Below, in pieces: positions 1 to 7,608 of a stretch of 64,000 nt of DNA. A program made the position numbers and the translations under genes. The DNA lies in the NCBI RefSeq assembly GCF_002440635.1, contig NZ_DJUW01000026.1:205565-269564 (forward strand). The letters are read 5' to 3'. This DNA comes from Novosphingobium sp. UBA6272 (GTDB lineage: Bacteria > Pseudomonadota > Alphaproteobacteria > Sphingomonadales > Sphingomonadaceae). The notes beneath the pieces were generated by a model. It had not been told where the DNA came from. It searched no databases and saw nothing but the letters and a program-made list of their open reading frames with translations. Each line of letters opens with the position of its first letter. Position 1 is the stretch's first letter.

Positions 1-262
1 CCTTGGCGTAGAGTCCGAATGCAGCTGCCGTGCCACGGCTCATCGCATCGGCAGCAGGGAACTTGCCTGCGACAGTCGCGGGCCCGGCACCTGCGCATTC
101 GTATTCTAGATGGAACCGGGCGCTGTCTCCAACCTGTCCAGTGCCGATCGGTTCCCAGCGTACACCCTTGACACTCGCTCCATCGATCTGGCCCGCCAAA
201 CGCAGCATTTCCGTCATCCACGCGGGCGAAACGTCTGCTGGATGCGTTGGGAACCCGGCCAT
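1..262 (-). CDS. Phosphotransferase (ecdysteroid-kinase-like), partial
   Basis: The reading frame starts at an ATG at 262 with a good GAGGAG ribosome site just upstream and runs off the left edge, so about 87 N-terminal residues are visible. The protein begins MAGFPTHPADVSPAWMTEML and contains EPIGTGQVGDSARF followed by VAGKFPAADAMSRGTAA. In the EcKinase/APH-like phosphotransferases the G-x-G-x-V-G stretch forms the nucleotide loop and the K in GKFP is the ATP lysine. The kinase core and any catalytic Asp lie outside the window, so substrate and activity cannot be judged. A 16-bp perfect palindrome lies 20 bases upstream and probably controls it. The family assignment rests on recall of sphingomonad homologues and is moderately secure. 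Confidence 0.62.
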   Translation of the reverse strand, partial: MAGFPTHPADVSPAWMTEMLRLAGQIDGASVKGVRWEPIGTGQVGDSARFHLEYECAGAGPATVAGKFPAADAMSRGTAAAFGLYAK

Positions 263-282
263 GCCCTCTCCTCGTTCTCTTC

Positions 283-298
283 TTAATCGTACGATTAA
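283..298. promoter_or_regulatory. Perfect 16-bp palindrome, likely TetR-type operator
   Basis: The sequence TTAATCGTACGATTAA is a perfect palindrome in the divergent gap between the kinase-like gene (start 262, minus) and the Vps62-like gene (start 410, plus). A near copy, TTAATCGTCCAATTAA, stands before the nitroreductase at 23137. The length, symmetry and placement suit a TetR-family operator. No cognate regulator can be named from this window. Confidence 0.55.
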
Positions 299-409
299 TC
301 AGTCCCGACCTTACTTGGCAACCTGGAAGCAACCTTAACTTGGCGAATTTCAGCAAGTATTTGTTCGCAAGGCGATCTATGCGCCTCGTAGAACAAGGGA
401 AGCAAACCG

Positions 410-1735
410 GTGCCTGAATCAGAAGAGACTCCAACAGGAGTCGAGCTCGCCTCACACTGGGCGGGTGACAAGCCTTTGTCCAATACGCTGCTGCACGCCT
501 TGATTGCCCGTCATGCGCCGGTGATTCACTTTCACCCGGAAGAAGCCTATTTCCCATCAAGCGTTGAATGGTATCTAGACCGCGCCAATCTGATCCATGG
601 CGCCACTGGGCAGCCATTGATCTGGCATCCCAGTCTTGCCCAGCTCCCCACGGACGCAGCCGATCCGGCAAACCCCGAACGGCTGTGGCTGAGCTTTGAC
701 GAGAAGCTCGCCGGGCCGGCGCTCGAGCCGCACATTGCCCCGCAAGACGATCCCCGGCGCGGGGATCCCGATCATGCCCCGGCCTATGTCCGCGCGGTCC
801 ATTTGCCCGATCAGGGCGTAACCGACCTGCAGTTCTGGATGTTCTATCCCTACGACGGTCCAGGCCTTGCGCGGGTCCGCCCGGTTGAACTGGGGGCGAC
901 CCGCGCCGACCAGGTACTTAGCCTGTGGCCCGGCGGCATGCACGAGGCCGACTGGGAACTGGCGGTGATCCGGATCGATCATGCCACGCTGGAGCCTTGC
1001 GGTGTGATCCTTTCGCAACACCGCGATGGTGACATGCATCTCGGGCCCGATGCCATGGCCCGGCTGGAGCGCGACGAGACCGGCCGTATCCAGCTCTATT
1101 CCTCACTCTATGGCCATGCCACCTATGCCCATGTCCACGAACGCACGCTGTTCTACCTGTGGCGGCCATTCGTCCATATCGGAATCGAATTGGGGCTGGT
1201 CGACCGGATCGAACGCGGACGGACCTGGAACCTGGGCGATCCGCTTAACCACGTGCTGATTTCAACCTCATGGAAAGACCCGGTGGTTCGCGAACCGTCA
1301 TGGCTGCGCTTTCCCTATCGCTGGGGAGCCTATGCGCCCAAGGGCGGACGCTTTTCGCGCCAGCTGGTCGACGGCGCCAAGGCCCTGATGGAGGGGCGGA
1401 TGGCAACGACCGTGTTCCTGCTTCATCTCGTTACGCTGGGACTTACGGCGATCCTGTTCGCACTCGCGCCGCTGCTGCTGGGCGGCGGGGCCGGCGCGCG
1501 GCTGATGGGCACGGTGGCTGACAATTCAGGACCGGTCGGCCCGATGTGGCAGCCGGACAAATGGAACGGCAATTATGGCTTCTCCGGCCCGCCGCAGCCG
1601 GTCGACTGGCGCAAGGACGGACCGGCCTGGGCCCGGCGCCTCACTGGCTTCAGCAACGCTTTGTTCCACCCGCCGCTGCGGGTGGTGAGCGCGCTGCTTG
1701 GCCTGATCTTCGCGCCGATCCTGCCGAAGAGCTGA
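410..1735 (+). CDS. Vps62-like (DUF946-type) membrane protein
   Basis: This 441-residue protein starts at a GTG behind AAGGGA. Its N-terminal part, from about residue 34, carries ARHAPVIHFHPEEAYFPSS, which is typical of the Vps62/DUF946 family named after a yeast vacuolar sorting protein. Further family-like pieces are MHEADWELAVIRID and YSSLYGHATYAHV. A hydrophobic segment at about 331-360 can span the membrane, and the last 20 residues are also hydrophobic. There is no clear signal peptide. The biochemical role of bacterial members is not known to me. It is transcribed away from the kinase-like gene across a shared palindrome and faces abgT tail to tail with a 4-base gap. Confidence 0.65.
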   Translation: MPESEETPTGVELASHWAGDKPLSNTLLHALIARHAPVIHFHPEEAYFPSSVEWYLDRANLIHGATGQPLIWHPSLAQLPTDAADPANPERLWLSFDEKLAGPALEPHIAPQDDPRRGDPDHAPAYVRAVHLPDQGVTDLQFWMFYPYDGPGLARVRPVELGATRADQVLSLWPGGMHEADWELAVIRIDHATLEPCGVILSQHRDGDMHLGPDAMARLERDETGRIQLYSSLYGHATYAHVHERTLFYLWRPFVHIGIELGLVDRIERGRTWNLGDPLNHVLISTSWKDPVVREPSWLRFPYRWGAYAPKGGRFSRQLVDGAKALMEGRMATTVFLLHLVTLGLTAILFALAPLLLGGGAGARLMGTVADNSGPVGPMWQPDKWNGNYGFSGPPQPVDWRKDGPAWARRLTGFSNALFHPPLRVVSALLGLIFAPILPKS

Positions 1736-1739
1736 GCTC

Positions 1740-3299
1740 TCAGCGCTCGGGCAGGTGGTAGCCCACCGAAACGCCCGGCCCCACCGGAAGGTCCAGTGCC
1801 ACCCAGCCTGCGGTCAGCGCCATTCCCGCCAGATAATAGGCGATCGCTATCGGCAGTGTCGCCGAAAGCAGCGAGCCAAGCCGGAACGAGGGGACGAAGC
1901 GTTGGCAATAGATCAGCGCCAGAATGAAGTAGGCGTTGAGCGGCGAGATCAGGTTGGTCACCACATCCCCCACCCGGTAGGCTGCCGTGGTCATTTCCGG
2001 CGAGACGCCCAGCAGCATCAGCATCGGCACTGCAACCGGGGCCATCGCGGTCCACTTGGCCGAGCCCGACGCGATCAGGAAGTCGAGCCAGGCCGAGGCC
2101 GAAGCAAGCAGCGGCAACAGCAGCGCTGGCGGCGCATCCAGGTCGCGCAACGCGGCCGCGCCCTCGATCGCCACGATCGGCGCAAGGTTTGACCAACCGA
2201 ACATCGCCACGAAATGCGCGGCGAAGAAGGCCAGCACGAGGTAGGGAATCATCCCTTCCAGACCCTTGCCCATCATCGTCACCACCTCGCGGTGCGTCGA
2301 AATCGTCCCGGTGGTCCGGCCATAAACCCAGCCTGCAATCAGCATCAATCCGCTCAGCAGCGGCACGGTTGCGCGGTAGAACGGCAGGATCCGCTGTGCC
2401 GGTTCCGCCTTGGCATCGTAAAGCGGCGCATAGGCGGGGAGGTAAATCAGGGCGAGCACCGTCGCCACAAACAGGACCAGCACCATGCCGGCCCGCTTCA
2501 GCGCCTTTTTCTCGATCGCGGTGAGCGGCTCCGGCGGCTCATAGCTGCCGTCTTCGTGCCCCTGCCACGAACCCAGCCGTGGCCCGACCACCCGCTCGGC
2601 CAGATACCAGCCGATCAGGATATAGGTCACGGCGATCGCGATCATGTACCACCAGTTGCCGAACGGGTTCATCTCCCACTGCGGATCAAGCAGCCGCGCA
2701 CCGGTCTGGGTTATCCCGAAAATCAGCACGTCGTACTGACCGGGCAGGAGGTTGCCGACCAGCCCGGTGCAGCAGCCGACGTAGCCCAGGATGCAGCCAA
2801 GCAGCGGATTGCGACCCGCCGCCGCGAACATCATCCCGGCCAGCGGCACGAAGACGATATAACCGAAATCGAAGGCATGGATTGTCAGCATGCCGAGCAG
2901 GATCGTCGCGGGCACCAGTAGCCTCTGCGGCACACTTTGCATCATCCGGCGCAGCAGCGCGGGAAGCAGCCCGGAATGCTCGGCCACCCCTGCCCCCAGC
3001 ATGATCGTCAGCGCGAAGCCCAAGGGCGTGAAGCCGGTATAGGTCTTGGGAACCTCGGTCAGGAGCTGGCGCATCAGCTCTTCGGAGAACAGGCTTCTGG
3101 CGGCAAGCACTTCCCCGGTCACCGGGTTGGTCACGCTCCAGCCCTGCGCGGCGGCGAGCGCCGAGACCAGCATCAGCACAACGATGATTGCCACGAAGAT
3201 TGCAACCGGATCGGGCAAGGCATTGCCCAACCGCTCGACCCGGTCGAGAAACCGGTTCTGCCAGCCGTCCTGCCCGCGCCTGTCCGTATTGGTCGCCAT
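1740..3299 (-). CDS. AbgT-family transporter
   Basis: A 519-residue polytopic inner-membrane protein with about a dozen hydrophobic segments. The N-terminal region (DRVERLGNALPDPVAIFVAI), the segment HAFDFGYIVFVPLAGMMFAAAGRNP and the C-terminal DVVTNLISPLNAYF are characteristic of the AbgT family. Members import p-aminobenzoyl-glutamate or export antimetabolites such as sulfonamides, and the substrate here cannot be decided. There is no adjacent abgAB peptidase pair, so folate salvage is not supported by context. It lies downstream of enolase on the same strand with a 75-base gap. Confidence 0.9.
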   Translation of the reverse strand: MATNTDRRGQDGWQNRFLDRVERLGNALPDPVAIFVAIIVVLMLVSALAAAQGWSVTNPVTGEVLAARSLFSEELMRQLLTEVPKTYTGFTPLGFALTIMLGAGVAEHSGLLPALLRRMMQSVPQRLLVPATILLGMLTIHAFDFGYIVFVPLAGMMFAAAGRNPLLGCILGYVGCCTGLVGNLLPGQYDVLIFGITQTGARLLDPQWEMNPFGNWWYMIAIAVTYILIGWYLAERVVGPRLGSWQGHEDGSYEPPEPLTAIEKKALKRAGMVLVLFVATVLALIYLPAYAPLYDAKAEPAQRILPFYRATVPLLSGLMLIAGWVYGRTTGTISTHREVVTMMGKGLEGMIPYLVLAFFAAHFVAMFGWSNLAPIVAIEGAAALRDLDAPPALLLPLLASASAWLDFLIASGSAKWTAMAPVAVPMLMLLGVSPEMTTAAYRVGDVVTNLISPLNAYFILALIYCQRFVPSFRLGSLLSATLPIAIAYYLAGMALTAGWVALDLPVGPGVSVGYHLPER

Positions 3300-3374
3300 A
3301 GTTCCCCCTGGTCGCGACCCAGAGGCGAACTATGCGCGAATTACAGCGCCATGCAATTCAAATCGTTGACCTGT

Positions 3375-4658
3375 TCAGGCGAGCCGGCCGAAAGCTCCTG
3401 CCCCGGCATACCGCGCCGCATCACCCAGCTCTTCCTCGATCCGGATCAACTGGTTGTACTTCGCCAGCCGGTCCGAACGGGCAAGCGAGCCGGTCTTGAT
3501 CTGGCCGCAGTTGGTGGCAACCGCCAGGTCGGCGATGGTTGCGTCCTCGGTTTCGCCCGAACGGTGCGACATCACTGCGGTATAGCCATGGCGATTGGCG
3601 ATGCTGACCGCGTCGAGCGTTTCCGACAGCGAGCCGATCTGGTTGACCTTGACCAGCAGCGAATTCGCCAGACCCTTTTCGATGCCCATGGTCAGGCGCT
3701 TGGGATTGGTCACGAACAGATCGTCGCCGACCAGCTGGACCTGGTGACCGATCTTGTCGGTGATCGCCTTCCAGCCTTCGAAATCGTCTTCGCCCATGCC
3801 GTCTTCGATCGAGACGATCGGATAGTCGGCGCACAGCGCGGCGAGGTAATCGGCCATTTCAACGGGGCTGAGCGAGAGGCCTTCGCCGCTGATCTCATAC
3901 TTGCCGTTCTTGAAGAATTCGGTCGCGGCACAATCGAGCGCCAGCTTGATCTCGGTCCCGGCCTCGAAGCCGGCCTTGGCGATCGATCCCATGATGAAAT
4001 CGAGCGCGGCGCGGGTGCTGGAAAGGTTCGGGGCGAAGCCGCCTTCATCGCCTACCGCGGTAGCCAGGCCCTTGTCGTGCAGGCCCTTCTTCAGCGTGTG
4101 GAAGATCTCGCTGCCCCACCGCACCGCTTCGGCCAGGCTCGGCGCGCCAACCGGCATGATCATGAATTCCTGGAAGTCGATCGGATTGTCGGCATGCTCG
4201 CCGCCGTTGATGATGTTCATCATCGGCACCGGCAGGACGTGGGCAGAGACGCCGCCGATATAGCTGTAAAGCGGCAGACCGCGGGCATTGGCCGCAGCCT
4301 TGGCCACTGCCAGCGAGGTGCCAAGGATCGCATTCGCACCCAGCCGGGCCTTGTTCTCGGTCCCGTCCAGTTCGATCATCAGTGCGTCGATATCGCGTTG
4401 ATCCTCCGCATCGAAGCCCAGCAGCGCATCGCTGATTTCGCTGTTCACGGCCTTGACCGCCTTGAGCACGCCCTTGCCGAGATAGCGCTTCTTGTCGCCG
4501 TCGCGCAGTTCGACCGCTTCATGGGCGCCGGTCGAGGCGCCCGAAGGCACCGCCGCGCGGCCGAACGAACCGTCGTCGAGCAGGACGTCGACTTCGACGG
4601 TCGGGTTGCCCCGGCTATCGAGGATTTCACGGGCATGGATGTCAATGATCGCGGTCAT
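3375..4658 (-). CDS. eno: Enolase (phosphopyruvate hydratase)
   Basis: A 427-residue cytosolic glycolytic enzyme that interconverts 2-phosphoglycerate and phosphoenolpyruvate. The start MTAIIDIHAREILDSRGNPT at 4658 was chosen over an upstream in-frame ATG because it matches the family N-terminus and has AGGAAGGTG before it. The mobile loop SGASTGAHEAVELRDG, the metal ligand in VGDDLFVTN, the lysine in LVKVNQIGS and the signature VMSHRSGETED are all present. The length is normal. It is transcribed with abgT downstream, probably incidentally. Confidence 0.98.
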   Translation of the reverse strand: MTAIIDIHAREILDSRGNPTVEVDVLLDDGSFGRAAVPSGASTGAHEAVELRDGDKKRYLGKGVLKAVKAVNSEISDALLGFDAEDQRDIDALMIELDGTENKARLGANAILGTSLAVAKAAANARGLPLYSYIGGVSAHVLPVPMMNIINGGEHADNPIDFQEFMIMPVGAPSLAEAVRWGSEIFHTLKKGLHDKGLATAVGDEGGFAPNLSSTRAALDFIMGSIAKAGFEAGTEIKLALDCAATEFFKNGKYEISGEGLSLSPVEMADYLAALCADYPIVSIEDGMGEDDFEGWKAITDKIGHQVQLVGDDLFVTNPKRLTMGIEKGLANSLLVKVNQIGSLSETLDAVSIANRHGYTAVMSHRSGETEDATIADLAVATNCGQIKTGSLARSDRLAKYNQLIRIEEELGDAARYAGAGAFGRLA

Positions 4659-4838
4659 GGCGCAGCACCTTCCTGGCGGATATATCGCGAGGCTCCTTAG
4701 CAGTGCCGTAAGGTCAGGCAACATGCATTGCATTGCAACGCAGCATTTTGCCACGCATAAGGGGAACTTGCAGATCGCCGTGCGCGTTACCACATGAGTT
4801 CAAGGGCCCGCATCGGGGGCTAGATAAGGAAATACTCC

Positions 4839-5456
4839 ATGGCCAAGACCACCAAGGAAACCGTCAAGACCACTGCCGCGAAAAAGCCCGCTGCGACCAA
4901 GGCTTCGGCGGCACGAAAGCCCGCCGCCAAAGCCTCTGCGGCAACCGGCGAAGCCAAGGTCAAGTTCGCCAAGGCGATCGAGGAAGCCAAGGCCGGCGCC
5001 CAGGCACTGGCGAGCGAAGCCCAGACCCGCGCGCACAAGCTGTCGCAGGACGCCCAGGCCAAGGCCGGCGCCTACAAGGACCAGCTCACTGCCCGAAGCG
5101 GCGACTGGGCCGATGAAGCCAAGGATCTGGCCGATCAGGCCAAGGTCCGCGCGGGCGACCTCGCCAAGGAAGGCAAGGCCAAGACCAGCGATGCCATTGC
5201 CAGCCTGGGCAAGATTGTCGCCGACAATGCCGGGACGATCGACGAGAAGCTCGGCGCCAAGTACGGCGACTATGCCCGCACCGCCGCCCGTTCGATGCAG
5301 GAAACCGCCGCCAAGATCGAAGCCAAGGACCTGAACGAGCTGGGTGACGACGCCAAGGAATTCGTGCGCAAGAGCCCGGCGCTGGCGCTGGGAATCGCGG
5401 CGGTCGCCGGCTTCCTGCTTTCGCGCCTGTTCAAGGGCGGTTCCAACGAAGCCTGA
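4839..5456 (+). CDS. YqjD/DUF883-like membrane-anchored helical protein
   Basis: A 205-residue protein. The first 45 residues are Lys/Ala/Thr-rich, like a histone H1 tail. A long Ala-rich amphipathic helical region with repeated KA and DQA motifs follows to about residue 170. A single C-terminal membrane segment (ALALGIAAVAGFLLSRLF) and a short basic tail end the protein. This layout matches ElaB/YqjD/DUF883 proteins, which in Escherichia coli tether ribosomes to the membrane in stationary phase. It heads a four-gene set of small envelope proteins on the plus strand. Confidence 0.7.
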   Translation: MAKTTKETVKTTAAKKPAATKASAARKPAAKASAATGEAKVKFAKAIEEAKAGAQALASEAQTRAHKLSQDAQAKAGAYKDQLTARSGDWADEAKDLADQAKVRAGDLAKEGKAKTSDAIASLGKIVADNAGTIDEKLGAKYGDYARTAARSMQETAAKIEAKDLNELGDDAKEFVRKSPALALGIAAVAGFLLSRLFKGGSNEA

Positions 5457-5476
5457 GCGCGGCTACCACCGCGGTC

Positions 5477-5857
5477 ATGGCCGATGAATCACCACCCCTG
5501 ATCGAAGAGGATGCGGCCGAGCGCTCGCTGGTTGCCGACGTGCGGCAACTGGTCGAGGATGGCCGCACCTTGCTGGAAGCCGAACTGGCTTATCAAAAGA
5601 GCCGCGCCATGGTCGCCGGGCAGGCTGCGAAAGGCGTTGCCGGATGGATGGCGCTGGCCCTGGCGCTGCTGTTCTTTGCCTTGATGGCGCTGGTGCTCGG
5701 GCTGATACTCACGCTCGTCCCGGCGCTTGGTGCGATCTGGGCGACGGTGGCGGTGGTGCTTGGGCTGCTGGCGATGGGTGCATTGTCCGGATGGGTTGCG
5801 GTGCGCCGTTGGCAACGCGCCGCCGCGCTGATGGCCGAGCCGGAGAAAGGGTCGTGA
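5477..5857 (+). CDS. YqjE/holin-superfamily-like membrane protein
   Basis: A 126-residue protein with an N-terminal acidic amphipathic segment (SLVADVRQLVEDGRTLLEAE) followed by two hydrophobic helices at about 55-77 and 80-105. This is the pattern of the phage-holin-like (PF07332-type) family to which YqjE belongs. Despite the family name nothing nearby is phage-like. It follows the YqjD-like gene by 20 bases and overlaps the next gene by 4 bases (GTGA), so the set is almost certainly one operon. The molecular role is unknown; envelope stress or cell-surface homeostasis is a guess. Confidence 0.75.
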   Translation: MADESPPLIEEDAAERSLVADVRQLVEDGRTLLEAELAYQKSRAMVAGQAAKGVAGWMALALALLFFALMALVLGLILTLVPALGAIWATVAVVLGLLAMGALSGWVAVRRWQRAAALMAEPEKGS

Positions 5858-6198
5858 GCGACGCTGAAGGTCGTTTTTCCGCTGATCGGGGGAACCGCAA
5901 TGCCGCGCGCGGGTTGTTCGACCGGCGCCTGGCCAGGGTCAAGGAAGACCTGGCGGCCCGTTCGGTCCCGCAGCGGATCAAGGCCAAGGCCCAGGACGAA
6001 GTATTCAAGGCGGCCGATCTGGCGATTGATGTCGCGAAAGAAAGCAAAGGCATTATTGCCGCTTCGGCCGGGGCAATCGCGCTTTGGGTGTTTCGCGAAC
6101 CGCTGATCCGCAGCTTCGGCGGCTGGTTCGCGAAATCCCCGGTTCAGGAACAGGACGATAGTGCCGACGAAACGAACCAACTGGAGCATGACTCGTGA
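5854..6198 (+). CDS. Small membrane protein of the yqjDE-like operon
   Basis: A 114-residue protein whose GTG start overlaps the stop of the preceding gene in a GTGA junction, which argues for translational coupling. A basic N-terminal half (FDRRLARVKEDLAARSVPQR) precedes one hydrophobic stretch (GIIAASAGAIALWVF) at about residue 68. The tail is acidic. I recognise no domain. Similar short genes occur next to YqjE-like genes in sphingomonads. A longer in-frame reading begins upstream inside the previous gene, but the coupled GTG is the credible start. Confidence 0.7.
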   Translation: MSDAEGRFSADRGNRNAARGLFDRRLARVKEDLAARSVPQRIKAKAQDEVFKAADLAIDVAKESKGIIAASAGAIALWVFREPLIRSFGGWFAKSPVQEQDDSADETNQLEHDS

Positions 6199-6677
6199 GC
6201 GAGACCGACGAAAAGCGCGACCGGATCCGGACCCGGATTGAGGAATCGCAGGAACGCCTTTCGCGCGAAAGCAGCGCGTTGCCCGCCTTGCCTGTGCGCC
6301 GGGCCCCCGCCGATGCCTATCCGCCGGAAGACTGGCGCGGGCTGGCGAACGAGCATCCCTGGTTGCTGGTCGCCGCCGGAGCCGGGATCGGCCTGCTGGC
6401 CGGTGCCTTGCTGCCCAAGCGGGCCGGATCGAAGACCGCATCGCGCGCGCTGGGCCTGGCTGCTGCCGGGGCCGAACTGGCCATCGCGCTCAGCCGCAAT
6501 GCCCGCGAAGCCGCCAGCGACGGCGCCCGCGAAGGCCTCACCCGGCTGGATGACAGCACCGCCCCGTTGCGTCGCCGGGCCGGTGAAATGGCTGGGTCGG
6601 CCTCGCGCAACGCTCGCAGCACCGGGGTGCGGCTGGCCGGCGAAGCGGTAAAGCTGGCCGCTCGGCTCAGGAAGTAG
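6195..6677 (+). CDS. Hypothetical membrane protein of the yqjDE-like operon
   Basis: A 160-residue protein starting at GTG in another 4-base GTGA overlap. After a charged N-terminus, the segment EHPWLLVAAGAGIGLLAGALLP at about residues 53-74 looks like the glycine-zipper membrane helix common to YqjD-type proteins. The remainder is Ala/Arg-rich and helical. It is the last gene of the four-gene set. Its function is not known. Confidence 0.72.
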   Translation: MSETDEKRDRIRTRIEESQERLSRESSALPALPVRRAPADAYPPEDWRGLANEHPWLLVAAGAGIGLLAGALLPKRAGSKTASRALGLAAAGAELAIALSRNAREAASDGAREGLTRLDDSTAPLRRRAGEMAGSASRNARSTGVRLAGEAVKLAARLRK

Positions 6678-6762
6678 CTCTGCCTAAGACTTAGGTGGCA
6701 CTTGCCTTAGGGAATGGGCGCGATTATGCGGCGCCTTTCCTCCCTCCCAGGTGTTACCAACG

Positions 6763-6990
6763 ATGAGCGAACAGAAACTTCACCTTGTTTTCGGCGGGCG
6801 CGTCAAAGACCCGCAGACGCTGGATTTCGTCGATCTTGAAAGCATGGACTATGTCGGGATGTTTGCCGACTATGCCAGCGCCGAAGAAGCCTGGCGCAGC
6901 GCCGCGCGGCGGACAGTCGACGATGCCGAAATGAAATATGTGGTGGTCCACCTGCACCGCTTGCTCCAGCCCGATCTGCTGAAGCGCTGA
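6763..6990 (+). CDS. DUF4170 domain protein
   Basis: A 75-residue protein conserved in alphaproteobacteria, with the motifs LHLVFGGRVKDP and MKYVVVHLHRLL. ATG at 6763 is preferred over an in-frame GTG at 6751, which has no ribosome site before it. The gene ends just before a strong hairpin shared with greA, which converges on it. There is no known function. Confidence 0.85.
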   Translation: MSEQKLHLVFGGRVKDPQTLDFVDLESMDYVGMFADYASAEEAWRSAARRTVDDAEMKYVVVHLHRLLQPDLLKR

Positions 6991-6995
6991 AACGA

Positions 6996-7024
6996 AAAGG
7001 CCCCGGATTTCCGGGGCCTTTGTT
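6996..7024. terminator. Bidirectional intrinsic terminator
   Basis: An 11-bp perfect stem (AAAGGCCCCGG / CCGGGGCCTTT, 6996-7006 and 7011-7021) with a 4-base loop and T-rich flank lies between the stops of the DUF4170 gene and greA. It can serve both convergent genes. Confidence 0.85.
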
Positions 7025-7026
7025 TG

Positions 7027-7503
7027 TCAGACGAACTCGATCTTCTGGACCAGATAGGACCGGTCTCCGGCCGGGACCGTCACCTCGATCTCGTCCTCCA
7101 CCCGGCGCCCGATCAGGGCCTTGCCCAGCGGCGAGTTGTAGCTGATCCGGCCGATCCGGGCGTCTGCCTCGTATGGGCCGACGATCTGGTACTTCACCGG
7201 CTTGTCGTCATCATCCAGCAGGGTCACGGTGGCACCGAAGATGATCCGGTCTCCCGAAAGCGAAGTCGGATCGACGATCTGCGCGCGGCTGACCTTGTCC
7301 TCAAGATCGGCGATCGACATTTCGACCTGCCCCTGGCGCTCTTTCGCGGCATGGTATTCGGCGTTTTCGGAAAGATCGCCATGGGCGCGCGCTTCTTCGA
7401 TCGCGTCGACGATCCTGGGCCGCTCTTCGCGCAGCGCCCTCAGCTCGGCAATCAGGCGTTCATAGCCTTCCGCCAGCATCGGCAGCTTTTCGACACTCGC
7501 CAT
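7027..7503 (-). CDS. greA: Transcription elongation factor GreA
   Basis: A 158-residue protein that binds the secondary channel of RNA polymerase and stimulates cleavage of backtracked transcripts. The N-terminal coiled coil carries the conserved acidic tip (ARAHGDLSENAEYHAAKERQ), and the C-terminal FKBP-like domain includes ISYNSPLGKALIGRRVEDE. Length and start are standard. It lies about 105 bases downstream of carB on the same strand. Confidence 0.97.
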   Translation of the reverse strand: MASVEKLPMLAEGYERLIAELRALREERPRIVDAIEEARAHGDLSENAEYHAAKERQGQVEMSIADLEDKVSRAQIVDPTSLSGDRIIFGATVTLLDDDDKPVKYQIVGPYEADARIGRISYNSPLGKALIGRRVEDEIEVTVPAGDRSYLVQKIEFV

Positions 7504-7608
7504 CGTTCCTCGTCCTCCTGCCGCACCCTCCGCAGCGACTAGAACCCTGCCCCGTGCCGCATCCGGCTACGGGCCTGTCCAGTCGCGATGTGGGGAAAGC
7601 GCGATTGA

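Noticed and set aside
2937..4700. 587-residue plus-strand frame opposite enolase
   Set aside because: Antisense shadow; enolase on the minus strand is unambiguous.
5477..5857. Prophage holin
   Set aside because: Only the family name suggests phage. Its neighbours are YqjD-like envelope proteins, and no lysis or structural genes are near.
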